Assembly (NCBI RefSeq): GCF_042477335.2
Contig: NC_091257.1
Span: forward strand, 47,090,501 to 47,154,500
Length of the DNA: 64,000 nucleotides
Reading direction: 5' to 3'
DNA from: Ovis canadensis
Taxonomy: Eukaryota; Chordata; Mammalia; Artiodactyla; Bovidae
Positions 33,895-45,033 of this stretch are shown here, piece by piece. Position numbers and translations under genes: made by a program. Below the pieces are notes generated by a model. It saw only the letters and a program-made list of their open reading frames with translations. It had not been told where the DNA came from and ran no database searches. How positions within the stretch are numbered: position 1 is the stretch's first letter; every line of letters starts with the position of its first letter.

Positions 33895-34068
33895 AAGACT
33901 TCTCTGGTGATCCAATGGTTAAGAATCTGCCTGACATGCAGGAGACACAGGTTCGATCCCTGGTCTGGGAAGATTCCACATGCTGTGGGGCAACAAAGCC
34001 CACATACCACAACTAGAGAAAGCCTGTGCACAGCAATGAAGACCCAGCACAGCCAAAAGTAAATATTC
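33895..34068 (+). mobile_element. CHR-type SINE, near full length
   Basis: Head GACTTCTCTGGTGATCCAAT with box-B-like GGTTCGATCCCTGGTC, body CCACATGCTGTGGGGCAAC and 3' part GAAGACCCAGCACAGCCAAA before an A/T-rich tail. Confidence 0.88.
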
Positions 34069-35324
34069 TTTTTTAAAGGGGAAAAAGAAAAAGAAGGAAC
34101 TGAAGTGGAAAGGACTGTAGAGTGAATTACATGGAATTACATCACAGAGCTTATAGATGACTGCAGTGTGATGACTGAGCTCCTATACGTGCCAGGTACT
34201 AAAATGTCCTGAGGGCAGATGATATATGCATCCTAAAAGGGAGAGAAGAGGGCTCAGAGGTCCCATAAGAAGTCCTACTCAGGGCCAGTATTCTTTCCAC
34301 AGGTCTGCTGGCTCCTATTACCAGCACAGCCTGCTTTAAGGAATTCTAGAAACTAGTCTAGTGGTTTTCAAATGTGTTCTCAAGAACCCTCGGATATTAT
34401 GGAATCCAGAAACAATAAAGAATACCTCCAAAACACAATCATCACTCTTCTCAGATTTACATATTTGGGTGACCTCTAAGAATTTATTTTTTTTAAAAAA
34501 GAGTTTTGCTGCTAAAACAAATAATTTAAAAAGAAAAGTCATTGATTTAGTCAAATCCTTTCTTTTAAAAATGAGTTTTCCTCTATTGTGCAAGATTATA
34601 CATTTGTTATAGAAACTTTGGAAAATATTGAAAATGGAAAGAAAAATCACCTATGTTCCTACCACCAGTGGGGAACTACAATTAATACTTTATTTATAGT
34701 CAATACTTTTGCCACAAATATATTTGACATAGTTATGATCTAAATAGCATTATACATAAGTGTTTAACAACTTTTAATTATATAATGTGCCTAATAATTA
34801 CACAAATATTATAAATCTTTTCATGCCAAAATGGAAATCCATTGAATAAGCAGTGAACAATTTATTTTGTAAAATCCTCTTGAATGTCATTAGTTTATTC
34901 AACATAAATGTTGAATCATTTTTTTCTTGGCAAGATTTGAGTTCACATTATTTTTAAAGTCATCAGGTAAAACAATATTCAAAAGACAAATTTCAGCCCA
35001 AGTCACATACTTTGGACATATTTAACTATGAATACCAAAGTTTCGATCTTAAAAGGAGAATAAAATGTTCAGTAAGGATTCTACTGTTTTCCTAAAAATA
35101 TTCTAGAAACTGCAATATTTTAAGTGTGCGGATAAAAAAATACATTTGATGGTTACATACTTTAATGGAATATCCTTTAATCTCAAACTACAAAGGATAA
35201 CTTCTCAATTTTAGAATCAAACAAATGAGAAGTTGAATTTTTGAAAAGACACAATTCCCAGTGGTTTGGACCAGTACTCAAGATTCTGAAGAAGTATCAA
35301 ATATTAAATACGTCCTTTGACTGG
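34069..35324. other. Intergenic, AT-rich, repeat-poor
   Basis: No recognised repeat or gene in about 1.25 kb. Confidence 0.45.
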
Positions 35325-35490
35325 TAATGTCTTTGGTGGCACTAGCGGTAAAGAACTCATCTGACAATGAAGAAGACATGAGACTGGGGTTCGATCCGTG
35401 GGTCAGGAAGGTCCCCTGGAGGAGGACATATCAAACCCACTCCAGTATTCTTGCCTTCAGACACGACTGAAGCGAGTTAGCACACATAGC
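35325..35490 (+). mobile_element. Bov-tA SINE, internally deleted
   Basis: Head GGTGGCACTAGCGGTAAAGA and GGGGTTCGATCCGTGGGTCA, then CCCACTCCAGTATTCTTGCC joined directly to AGACACGACTGAAGCGAGTT. About 50 bases of the normal body are missing between them. Confidence 0.82.
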
Positions 35491-35583
35491 TAACTCCAGG
35501 AGGACTTTGAAACCAGTTGGAGAGTGATTAGGAGATGAAGAAAGATGTCAGAAATTCCATTTTCCTTACCTCCTCAGAAAAGA

Positions 35584-35801
35584 GTGAGTGAAGCGAGTGA
35601 AGTCACTCAGTCGTGTCTGACTCTTTGCGACCCCATGGACTGTAGCCTATCAGGCTCCTCCATCCATGGGATTTTCCAGGCAAGAGTGCTGGAGTGGATT
35701 GCCATTTCCTTCTCCAGGGTATCTTCCCGACCCAGGAATCGAACCCGGGTCTCCCACATTGCAGGCAGATGCTTTACTGTCTGAGCCCCCAGGGAAGCCT
35801 C
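35584..35801 (-). mobile_element. Bov-tA SINE, full length with clean target-site duplication
   Basis: Complete minus-strand Bov-tA bounded by a perfect 16-base duplication, ACCTCCTCAGAAAAGA, at 35,568-35,583 and 35,802-35,817. The perfect duplication points to a fairly recent insertion. Confidence 0.94.
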
Positions 35802-35959
35802 ACCTCCTCAGAAAAGAACATGGAAGCAAACCATAGCCTTTGGAATGTTAATCATCATATTCACCCACATCATTTCACACTCTTCTCCCTTTTTAAATGG
35901 AAATGTAGGGAATAAATAATAACTTTTAAAATAATAGAAACTAATAAATATTATTTATT

Positions 35960-36072
35960 CTCTGGTGGTCCAGTGGTTAGGGCACTGTGCTTTCACTGCA
36001 GGGGGCATGGGTTCTATCTCTGGTTGGGGAACTAAGATCTTGCTTGTTGTGCAATTTGGCCAAAAAAGGTTT
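35960..36072 (+). mobile_element. CHR-type SINE
   Basis: TTCTCTGGTGGTCCAGTGGT, GGGTTCTATCTCTGGTTGGG and GCAATTTGGCCAAAAAAGG. Confidence 0.85.
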
Positions 36073-36215
36073 TAAAAAGAAATGACACTACAGTTGATTT
36101 ACAATATTGTGTTAGTTTCAGGCATTCAGCAAAGTGATTCCACTCTTCTCCCTTTGATACCCCCACCTCCTGGTATTCACACTGTTAGTATATCTCTCCT
36201 ATTGAGTGTAGGTAA
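36073..36215 (-). mobile_element. L1 3' UTR fragment
   Basis: Antisense L1 3' UTR: TACAGTTGATTTACAATATT, GTTAGTTTCAGGCATTCAGC, AAAGTGATTCCACTC. Confidence 0.6.
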
Positions 36216-36640
36216 TTCACTTCTGACCAGTCCAATATGTGATGTCACCTGGGATTAGAATTCACTAGATCGCCAAGGACCACGTGGGCTTGAAAGGGGA
36301 TTCTTCCACAGTCCAATCTTCAAAAGAAACCTCAGCCTTGGTCATCACCTGGATTGTAGCCTGATGAAACCCTAGAGTGGACGGCCCATGTGAGCCACGC
36401 CTGGACTCCCAACCCACAGAAACTGTGGGATAATCAACATGTCAACCATAGCCCAAGCTTGCGGTTCAGTGTGGTACAGAAATAGATGACTCATACACCT
36501 GTTTACACAGTGACTCACTCTGAGTGACTCAGGAAGTAACTGGGAAATTAAGTGGTCACCAGGCCCCTTCATTCCAACTCTCTGTTTCCATGAGCTTTCT
36601 CCATGTCTGAAAATACTGCTTTAAGAAGCAGAAAAATGGG
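36216..36640. other. Intergenic, nothing assigned
   Basis: No recognised gene or repeat. Confidence 0.4.
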
Positions 36641-36805
36641 GTTTTGTGATTACCTAGAGGGGTGAGATGGTGGGGGTAGTGGGGAAAGGCTTAAGAGGGA
36701 GGGAAGATATGTATACATATAGCTGATTCAGGTTGTTGTACAGCAGAAACTAATACAACATTGTCAAGCAACTATATTCCAAACAAAATTTTTAAAGGAA
36801 GCAGA
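36641..36805 (+). mobile_element. L1 3' end fragment
   Basis: TGTGATTACCTAGAGGGGTG, then TATACATATAGCTGATTCAG and GTACAGCAGAAACTAATACA, ending in an AAATTTTTAAA tail. Confidence 0.75.
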
Positions 36806-37415
36806 AAAAGATGGCAAGACATATCATTGTTGTCTCAAGGGGTAGCAGTGTTTTACATTTGGTGCAAATCAACAGAGAACAGAAAGAAGTTCACAGATAG
36901 AGGTTAGGTTTCTGGATTTCACTCAACCAACAGTCCAAGAATGGGCAGCCAGGGCTGCTAGGGTGGTTTGGGTGATGCTTCTGAGGCCTAGGCTCCACTT
37001 CTGTCTTCCTGTTTCAGTTGGAAGGGGGAGGCTCTTGTTCTTTTGCTTTTTACCTCCCCCGGGGCCGCAGCTGTGTCACTTCTACGTCCCAAGCGGGATA
37101 CCCGCTTTGATGCCCCCAGCGGACTACCACTTAACATCATCTCAGAGCTGTGTCACCTGTCTTTTAAAGAGTCCGGAGAAGCAAGGGTTTTTAGTTGAGC
37201 ACTTTGCTGCCCTGAAGAAATGAAGGCAGGAAGAATGGTTAACAGATAGACATCTAGCAACATCTGCCACTCAAAGCTTCATTCCCAAAGACAGAACCAT
37301 GGAAAGATGGGACAAAAGGAGGAAGGAAATAAAAAGAGTGGAAATGAATGATGTGAAAAGCTGGCTATAATGAGGATCATCAAAGCCAAAGTGAAAGGTA
37401 AACTTTTGGGGATCA
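36806..37415. other. Intergenic, small GC-rich patch
   Basis: GC-rich around 37,050-37,120 (CTCCCCCGGGGCCGCAG), but too short for a CpG island and with no associated exon that I can support. Confidence 0.4.
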
Positions 37416-37423
37416 TATTATTT

Positions 37424-38105
37424 ATTTTATATTTTCATTGGAGCTTAATTGCTTTATAATGTGTTACTTTCTGCTGTACAACAACATGAATCAGCTATAT
37501 GCATACATATATCCCCTCCTTCTTGACCCTCAACCCCCCTCCTCCCACCCCACGGCTCTAGGCCATCACAGAGCACCGAGCCGAGCTCTTCCTGCTAGCT
37601 GTCTTACACACGGGAGTGTAGGTACGTCAATGCTATTCTCTCAGTTCGTCCCACCCTCGCCTTCTCACCTCTGCGTCCATATCCTCATTCTCTATGTCTG
37701 CATCTCTACTCCTGCTCTGAAAATAGATTCATCAGTACCATTTTTCTAGGTTCCATACATATGTGTGGTTGTTTAGTCTCTAAGTCATGCCTGATTCTTT
37801 ATGATGTCATGGACCATAGCCTGCTAGGCTTCTCAGACCATCGGATTTCCCAGGCAAGAATACTGGAGAGGGTCACCATTCCTTCTCCAGGGGATCTTCC
37901 CAACAGAGGGATTAAACCTGTTACTCTTGAATTGGCAGGTGGATTCTTTACTACTGAGCCACCAGGGAATCCTCATATATGTGTTAATATGTGATATTTG
38001 TTTTTCTCTTTTTAACTTCACTCTGTAAGACTTTAGTTTCAGTTACATTACTACAAATGACCCAATTTCTTTCCTTTTCATGGTGGAATAATATTCCAAA
38101 AGGTG
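37424..38105 (-). mobile_element. L1 3' part (antisense), split by a Bov-tA
   Basis: Antisense L1 3' UTR from 37,424 (TTTTCATTGGAGCTTAATTG, GCTGTACAACAACATGAATC) to about 37,757, resuming at 37,973-38,105 (TTTAGTTTCAGTTACATTAC, TTTCATGGTGGAATAATATT). The Bov-tA at 37,758-37,972 interrupts it. Confidence 0.75.
37758..37972 (-). mobile_element. Bov-tA SINE, full length
   Basis: Complete minus-strand Bov-tA from GGTTGTTTAGTCTCTAAGTC to TGAGCCACCAGGGAATCCT. Inserted in an antisense L1, flanked by CATATGTG and CATATATGTG. Confidence 0.85.
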
Positions 38106-39064
38106 AATTTTTGAAATGACTAATAAAGCCATTTTTAGCAGGTCTGACACAATATAACAGTAAAAACAGTTTCAAAACTATGCATATAACATAATCCATT
38201 TGTTATCTTGGGTAGAGACACAACCTTCTTTTTTTTTAATGCTCTTGGATATCTTTTTTTATTAGTAGTTATACATGGTTTTCATAAGGAAAAGAAAATA
38301 CTGTTTGAAAGTTGCACATAAAACATGTCTTTTTTAAAAAAATCATGTTTACTATTAGTTTCCAAATCAAAGATCACCTAAATGTCAACATTTAAAACAG
38401 GTGACATTTCCTAACTGTTGGAGATACAGTGATGTCACAGAATCAGGAGATGGATAAGACTCTAGTATCTACCCTGTAGATGCTGTCTCTTAATTGAACA
38501 TTCAGATTTTCCTCTGAGAAAACAGTTGAAGAAGGAGTAGTGTTTGTTTCAAATGCCTAATGGGTAGAACTATCATGTATTACAGAAAAGGAGAGCTTGA
38601 AGTTCTATTTGTTTTAAAGTTTTACTTTTTTACTTGAAGAAACTTTTTTCCCTGAGAACTTTTGTGCTAAAGGAGTTTTGAGGAGAATTCAAAAATCAAA
38701 ATGCAGCACATCACTGTTATTTTTTTCTTTTTTAAAAAATACCTATCTGTATCACATGAATTTTTAATTTTTTTATTAAAAATTTTTTTTAAAAACTCTA
38801 CCCAATACTATATAATGACCTATCCAGGAAAAGATTGTTTTATTTATGATGAACTTTTGCCTGATTCCTTTGTGTAGCCCATGATTCATTGTAAAAAGAA
38901 ACCTAGACTTAACGAATAAAAATGGAATCACATTGCAACAGACAGTTGCTTGCTGGTATAAGCACCAAGTTTGATGTATACAGGCCTGGATTTCTGGTGT
39001 CATCTACTAGCTGTGTGACCTGGGGATTTTAGAAATGTACAGTAAGAAGAAGTTCATTAGGTTC
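38106..39064. other. Intergenic, AT-rich; short MIR-like end
   Basis: Nothing assigned except possible MIR core text at about 38,990-39,030 (CTAGCTGTGTGACCTGGG). Confidence 0.4.
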
Positions 39065-39300
39065 AGGACTTCCTGGTGGTCCAGTGGTTAAGAACCTGTC
39101 TGCCAATACAGGGAACACAGTTTTGACCCCTGATCCAGTACAATCCCACATGCCACGGGGCAACTAACCCTATGCACCCTAGAGCCCACGCTCTGCAACA
39201 AGAGAAGGGTATCACAACAAGAAGCCCGAAAACCACAACTAGAGAAGGCCCTCACAAAGCAATGATGACCCAGTGCAGCCAAAAATAAATGTTAAAAAAA
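39065..39300 (+). mobile_element. CHR-type SINE, long form
   Basis: Head GACTTCCTGGTGGTCCAGTG, body CACATGCCACGGGGCAAC, extended 3' part with ACAAGAAGCCCGAAAACCAC and CCCAGTGCAGCCAAAAATAA, then an A-rich end. Confidence 0.88.
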
Positions 39301-39840
39301 TGAAGTTAATTACGTTCCGTTGAAATCACATGAGAAAATACACGTGAGGTTACTTAGCCCAGTGCCTAGGCATTAAAGACAATTCAAAAATGTTAATAAA
39401 CTTTATTTAGTTATGACTTAGGGAGGTTAGAGTCTTGGAAAAGAGGGAAGAAGACAGCATAATAGGAGGACAGGGGGAAAAGCAAGGCCCAGAAGTAGCT
39501 GAGTCTTAGGACCTCATCTCATTGCCAGAGATGGCCCCACACAGAGTGAAGTGGAAGCTGAGGAAGAGGGACACAAGCAGTCCTACCACGAGCTCAGAGT
39601 CTCCTTTCTTCAGGACATCTGCTGGAATATTCATATAATGAATCTATAAATCTGTGATGATTATGGAAGTGAATGACGATCCCTAGGGTTCTACCGTACA
39701 CAACCTGCAAAGCTGTGCATGGCCACCCTGAACGACACAAGATGGCTCTACACTTTATTCAGCCTCTTCTGAAGTGGCTGCCATCTTGCATTTCATGTTA
39801 CCTGGTGGGCCCCTTTAAATTCTTTCCAGGTCAAGGCATT
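39301..39840. other. Intergenic, nothing assigned
   Basis: No recognised gene or repeat. Confidence 0.4.
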
Positions 39841-39851
39841 ATATTGATATG

Positions 39852-40122
39852 CTGCTGCTGCTAAGTCGCTCCAGTGGTGTCCGACTCTGTGCGACCCCAT
39901 AGACGGCAGCCCACCAGGCTTCTCCATCCCTGGGATTCTCCAGGCAAGAACACTGGAGTGGGTTGCCATTTCCTTCTCCAATGCATGAAAGTGAAAAGTG
40001 AAAGTGAAGTTGCTCAGTCGTGTCTGACTCTTAGCACCCCAAGGACTGTAGCCTACCAGGCTCCTCCATCCATGGGATTCTCCAGGCAAGAGTACTGGAG
40101 TGGATTGCCATTGCCTTCTCCA
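39852..40122 (-). mobile_element. Bov-A2 SINE, full length
   Basis: Minus-strand dimer of Bov-A units with a (GCT)4 start and the AAGTGAAAAGTGAAAGTGAA linker. Flanks ATATTGATATG (39,841) and ATACTGATATG (40,123) form an 11-base duplication with one mismatch. Confidence 0.92.
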
Positions 40123-40426
40123 ATACTGATATGAGATAGAAGTTTGAAACTCAGATCACACAGGATGGCAAAGAATTGGAGCTGAAGGTAGGACAGATTA
40201 ATGTCTTCTAGCTTCCCTTCTACCTCCTATTACATCTTCCTGCGTCAGCACAAAAAAAAGTCCCTGTATATCAGGAGACTGACTTCCCTAGTGGCTCAGT
40301 GGTAAAGAATCTGCCTGCTAAGCAGGAGATGCAGGTTTGATCCTGGGTCAGGAAAATTTCCTGGAGAAGGAAATGGAAATATACTCTAGTATTCCTGACT
40401 GGGAAATCCCATGGACAGAGGAGCCT

Positions 40427-41364
40427 CAGTTCAGTTCAGTTCAGTCGCTCAGTTGTGTCTGACTCTTTGTGACCCCATGGACTGCAGCACACCAGGCCTC
40501 CCTGTCCATCACCAACTCTCAGAGTTTACTCAAACTCATGCCCATTGAGTCAGTGATGCCATCCAACCATCTGATCCTCTATCGCCCCCTTCTCTTCCCA
40601 CCTTTAATCTTTCCCAGTATCAGGGTCTTTTCAAATAAGTCAGCTCTTCACATTAGATAGCCAAAGTATTGGAGTTTCAGCTTCAACATCAGTACTTATA
40701 ATAAACATTCAGGACTGATTTCCTTTAGGATGGACTGGTTGAATCTCCTTGAGTCCAAGGGACTCTCAAGAGTCTTCTTCAACACCACAATTCAAAAGCA
40801 TCAATTCTTGGGTGCTCAGCTTTCTTTATAGTCCAACTTTCACATCCATAAATGACTACTGGAAAAACCATAGCCTTGACTAGACTGACCTTTGTTGGCA
40901 AAGTAATAGCTTTGCTTTGTAATATGCTGCCTAGGTTGGTCATAACTTTTCTTCCAAGGAGTAAGTATCTTTTAATTTCATGGCTGCAGTCACTATCTGC
41001 AGTGATTTTGGAGCCCCCAGAAATAAAGTCTGCCACTGTTTCCACTGTTTCTCCATCTATTTGCCATGAAGTGATGGGACCAGGTGCCATGATCTTAGTT
41101 TTCCTGGATGTTGAGTTTTAAGCCAACTTTTTCACTCTCCTCTTTCACTTTCATCAGAGGCTCTTTAGTTCTTCACTTTCTGCCATAAGGGTGGTGTCAT
41201 CTGCATATCTGAGGTTATTGATATTTCTCCAAACAATCTTGATTCCAGCTTGTGCTTTATCCAGCCCAGCATTTCTCATGATGTACTCTGCATATAAGTT
41301 AAATAAGCATGGTGACAATATACAGCTTTGACATACTCCTTTTCCTTTTCCTAGGAAAAGGAAT
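40427..41364 (-). mobile_element. BovB 3' fragment (−), 5'-truncated, inside Bov-tA
   Basis: Minus-strand BovB from the (TTCAG)n tail at 40,427 into the reverse transcriptase palm, with the RYADDTT box still readable in the 41,154-41,393 frame. It is flanked by the duplication ACAGAGGAGC at 40,415-40,424 and 41,365-41,374. The 5' junction carries a 22-base perfect palindrome (41,342-41,363). Reading frames are broken. Confidence 0.9.
41342..41363. repeat. 22-base perfect palindrome at BovB 5' junction
   Basis: Centred on CCTAGG: TTCCTTTTCCT followed by its exact complement. The left half matches the normal BovB text at this point; the right half does not and looks like fold-back filler made during insertion. 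Confidence 0.85.
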
Positions 41365-41437
41365 ACAGAGGAGCTCCATAGGTAACAATCCATGGGACTG
41401 CAAAAGAGTTGGACAGGACTTAGTGACTAAACAACAA

Positions 41438-42125
41438 CTTATCAGGAAATACTGCAACAGATGAAACTATTTCCAAATTAGTAAACCCTTGTAAATCCTT
41501 GTAAATGTCAACTAGGAGTCAATGAACTCCTTCTTTGTACATAAAGGGGGTTAATTTACACCTGAAACTCATTATCCCCAGAGGCTGGTTTGGATTGCAA
41601 ATATAACCATACTTAAGCAAGGTTGATTTCAGGCTTGTTGGGGAAGCAGGCAGGTTGGGGATGAAGAGTTAAGAGCTATAACCCAGATCAGATGAAGAAA
41701 GCAACACCTCACTGTTCAGCCAAGTGCTTCCTCCTTCTTCCTTGGGATCTGCCTGCCTTCCACCTTCCTCCAAGGCTTCTCCTTGCCCCTCCTAATGGCT
41801 GTCTCACTCTGAGGCAGGAAAAGAAATCTGGTCGGTGGCTGACTTATGTATGATTCTGAGGGGAGAGCAAGCCTCCAGGCAAATGATACAGACTGTAACC
41901 TGAGGGAAAAGTTCACTTAGTTTACAGCCACTTAGCTCCTGGGTGGCCTGGTTGAGGTGCTGGGATCAGCTGAGACTAGTAATGGGTGTTTGAGAATTCC
42001 TGCAGGAGGTAACTTGCTGGGGCTCTAAAAGGCGCGGATCCCTAGCCACAGGGCACCTGAGACTAGGAAACATAGGACTTCAGGCTGGATATCCCTCTGG
42101 GAATCAGGAGAAAGATCTCAAAGTT
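41438..42125. other. Intergenic, nothing assigned
   Basis: Unique-looking DNA, somewhat GC-richer than its surroundings towards the right. Confidence 0.45.
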
Positions 42126-42140
42126 CCAGCAGGGGGCGCT
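42126..42140 (+). promoter_or_regulatory. Candidate CTCF binding site
   Basis: CCAGCAGGGGGCGCT matches the CTCF core consensus (CCAnnAGGGGGCGCT) at every strongly constrained position. It lies in the intergenic space about 19 kb beyond the MRC1 poly(A) site and about 3 kb upstream of the SLC39A12 coding start. Occupancy is an inference. Confidence 0.65.
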
Positions 42141-43550
42141 CCCCCAGGACCACTTCATAGCCAGTCAAGATGCAGCTCTGCTTTAACCTGGAAAATTATA
42201 CGGAGGGACTTGGGCTGGAAGGGCCGATCTGGGGATCTGATGATTGGAAGTGGACCAGGAAGCAAGGGCTTAATTCCAGAAATAAGGCAAAGCTGAAGTT
42301 CTGAAAAGCAGCAGGAGACAAGAGGACTGGATAATTCGCTCAGTAGACTTTGGGCTACTTAGATACCGGCTCACCGAGTCCCTGAGACTGAGATGGGGCA
42401 GAGCCTACAAATGATGCTCAGGTGGTTCCCGTTGCTGGGTGGGCAGTAGGTCGGGAGCAGGAGCTTGCGGGGAGCTTTGCCCAAGGTGCCCTCTCTGGTC
42501 CAGAGTCCATTTCCTGTTCTGCATCCACCTCCATGGCTGGAAGTTCTTGACCACCTCCTCACTCCTCTGTTGGACGCATGGTTTTGGACTCTTACTTCAG
42601 GAATATCTTCCCACAGATGTCGAGAGATACAGGCCATGGCCCTTCCCCTGACAGTTTAGATAAATCTTGAGTGTTCCCTGATGTGTAGGTCAAGAGCAGC
42701 TGGGCGTTTTCTGGAAGCGTTGGCCGTCCCTATTTCTAACAGGCTTACCAGCATTGTCCTAGGATCATTTCCCTCTTGTTCCCAATCTTCATATCCAATG
42801 AACGTTTGAGAACAATTATCTCACCTTCTTTGTTTTTTGCCTTGGTCTCCCTCCCCAACCACCACCTCAGAACCCAACTCAAAAATCCCTCTCCTTTTCC
42901 TGCGTTTTTCAGATTCATTTTGTGTCTCTGGAGCCTCTGTGCTGTTTCCATGTCCACTTTGAAATCTTGGGTTTTTAACTTCTCTTACCGCCTATAAAAT
43001 TTACCGCATTTGTTCTTTCAGTCATTTATTCCCTAATAAGTTAGTGAGAGCTCGTTTCACAGCACCGGAGGGCATGATGTAATTACTTCTAACACAGACT
43101 CTGAGATCAGAATATACACAGCTAATTAAAGTTTCCCTCTTGAGTCCCAGGTAAGAATTTCCTCTAGCAAATGCTTTTTTTTTTTTTGAAACATGGACTT
43201 AAGAACGCCTGAAATTGTTTAAAATCCTGTACCTTATAAAATAAAGTTCTAATGAGCCTGTCTTTTTTTTTTTTTTAACAGATCTTTGGTTTGAGTGTGG
43301 ATAAAGCAGTTATCACAAAATCATCTGAGAAATAAAAGAAATCTTGATTTAACATGAAAACCTTTCCATTCTGTAAGTGAACTCGTTTGACCTAGATCTA
43401 TCCTTTAAAGGGCAAGTGGCTGTAAGAAATTCTAAGGTTGTTCTCAGAATTCTAAGACAATTGGTAAATATTGATATAAAAAGTTGGGTTCATTAGCGAC
43501 CCCGATTTGATTTTCCTGAAAATTGGCCAGACAGAAAGTTCTCACTTTTA
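42141..43550. other. Upstream of SLC39A12, repeat-poor
   Basis: No mobile element recognised over about 1.4 kb. T-runs lie at 43,178 and 43,264. It may hold SLC39A12 promoter-proximal regulation, but nothing proves it. Confidence 0.4.
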
Positions 43551-43566
43551 TGCACCTTCATTGTTA

Positions 43567-43580
43567 CTCTCCATAGCAAC
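43567..43580 (+). promoter_or_regulatory. SLC39A12: Half-matching X-box (RFX) motif
   Basis: CTCTCCATAGCAAC keeps the right half of an RFX X-box (ATAGCAAC) while the left half is poor. It lies inside or just upstream of the tentative first exon. Weak evidence on sequence alone. Confidence 0.25.
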
Positions 43581-43589
43581 TGAAAACTT

Positions 43590-43733
43590 TTCTGGGCTGA
43601 AATAATCCTCTCTAGCTCCCAGCGCACAGTCAAGGAATTTTAAAAACAGAGGACTTTGTAACCACGAAATACCCTCCAAGATTTAAAAGGCCACAGAGCT
43701 CCAGATAAATAATCATTTATCTTTCTTCTGAAG
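43590..43733 (+). other. SLC39A12: Tentative non-coding first exon of SLC39A12
   Basis: CTTCTGAAG at 43,725-43,733 is followed by the strong donor GTAAGC. A good acceptor (TTCCTCCAG, ending 45,033) lies just upstream of the coding start, so a 5' untranslated exon ending at 43,733 joined to 45,034 is plausible. The start is unknown; the left edge given is only a guess. Known mammalian SLC39A12 transcripts do, as I recall, begin with a non-coding exon. Confidence 0.3.
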
Positions 43734-44235
43734 GTAAGCACTGGGTTTAGAAATGTTTGTATCATCCTCTGTCATTTTTTAAATGCTAACATAAGAATCT
43801 TAAACTTGCTCTCTCTTTTTAAACCATAAAAGTAATCCTAGTATTTTTGTTACTACCCCACAGCCATTTTAGCTCATCTCTGAGCCAAGGTCTGCCATGA
43901 GATGCTGTTAACATTTTGCATTCCTTAAGCAATCGGTTGAAGAGATTAATATTTTTTTTCCAGAAAGCTGATTGGCTCTCAAGTCGTCCTTTTCACTTCT
44001 GTAGTAAGCCCCAAATATGTGGATTTATCATGCTTCATGTGGACTTGAAACTCTCTTGTTTTTCTAAGATAGTTCGTACTTTTAATCAGCTGAAAACGAA
44101 CCAGTAGTTCTGCACATTACTGTTTTCGTCCTTTCCTTTTTGAAAATCTTCTAACTCAGTGTGATATCTGTAATGTATTCAATTTATTTTCTGTTTACTT
44201 TTATTGACTTACTTTACTAAAGAGGCCCATAGATC
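43734..44235. other. Putative SLC39A12 5' intron, nothing assigned
   Basis: No named repeat or exon. Confidence 0.4.
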
Positions 44236-44495
44236 AATGGGTTAAAATGAGGATGTTTCCTGTTGGAGGTGTGGAGAGATAAATAAAGAGTTTGGGATTA
44301 ACATATATATACTACTGTACATACCGTAGGTAAACAATAAGAATTCCTACTATATAGCATAGGAAACTATAGTCAATATCTTATAATAACCTAAAATAAG
44401 GATCTGAAAAAATATATATGTATAACTGACTCACTTCCCTGTACACTTGCAACTAATACAGCATTGTAAATCACTGATACCTCAATTTAAAAATG
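44236..44495 (+). mobile_element. L1 3' end fragment
   Basis: TACTACTGTACATACCGTAG, TATATAGCATAGGAAACTAT, TATAACTGACTCACTTCCC, AACTAATACAGCATTGTAAA and a short AATTTAAAAA end. Confidence 0.75.
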
Positions 44496-44511
44496 GAGAG
44501 TGTTTCCTGCT

Positions 44512-44705
44512 CTTTTTTAAAAATTGAAGTATAGTTGCTATGCAATGTGTTAGTTTCTGCTTTACAACAAAGTGAATCAGCTGTAAGTATAGATATATTC
44601 CCTTCCCTCTTGAGCCTCCTTCCCTCAGCCCGCTTCCCCATCCACCCATCTAGATCATCACAGAGCACTGAGCTGAGCTCTGTGTGCTATATCACAGCTT
44701 CCCAC
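44512..44705 (-). mobile_element. L1 3' end fragment (antisense)
   Basis: Antisense 3' UTR: TTTTTTAAAAATTGAAGTAT, GTGTTAGTTTCTGCTTTACA, AGTGAATCAGCTGTAAGTAT, AGAGCACTGAGCTGAGCTCT. It stands tail to tail with the plus-strand fragment 17 bases away. Confidence 0.75.
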
Positions 44706-45033
44706 TAGTTATCTTTTCATACATCTGGGTTTTATGACTTGTAGCACCGTTAGGACAGACAGTGAAGTGTATTCTTCCTATCTTTTGACTCTCTGTGTAG
44801 TTCCCAGAGAAGCAATATAACTCACTTCTTGGCTGTTGAACGGGTTGAAAGTCTAAACCCACCATAGTTTCCTGCCAGTGGGGGTTAGGAACAATCTACA
44901 GATCCCCTGTTGTTTAGAAACAGCTTGTCATTGCCAATCTGCTTAGCCACCCAGTTAATGAATCTTTTCAAACCTCTTGCAAGCACAATAATTAAAGCCT
45001 TCATTTTCCCCCTTTCCACTGACATTCCTCCAG

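Larger units (their letters stand above)
40285..41437 (+). mobile_element. Bov-tA SINE split by a BovB insertion
   Basis: The Bov-tA head and body run 40,285-40,426 (CTTCCCTAGTGGCTCAGTGG to GGACAGAGGAGCCT). The tail resumes at about 41,365-41,437 (CCATGGGACTGCAAAAGAGT to AGTGACTAAACAACAAC). The BovB fragment lies between. Confidence 0.88.

Noticed and set aside
33895..34068. tRNA-like box A and box B sequences (here and in the other CHR copies)
   Set aside because: They are heads of tRNA-derived SINEs with long non-tRNA bodies and A tails, not functional tRNA genes.
42371..42659. Open frames in the GC-richer stretch near 42.4-42.7 kb
   Set aside because: No homology that I recognise and overlapping frames on both strands. 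Kept as non-coding, possibly regulatory.
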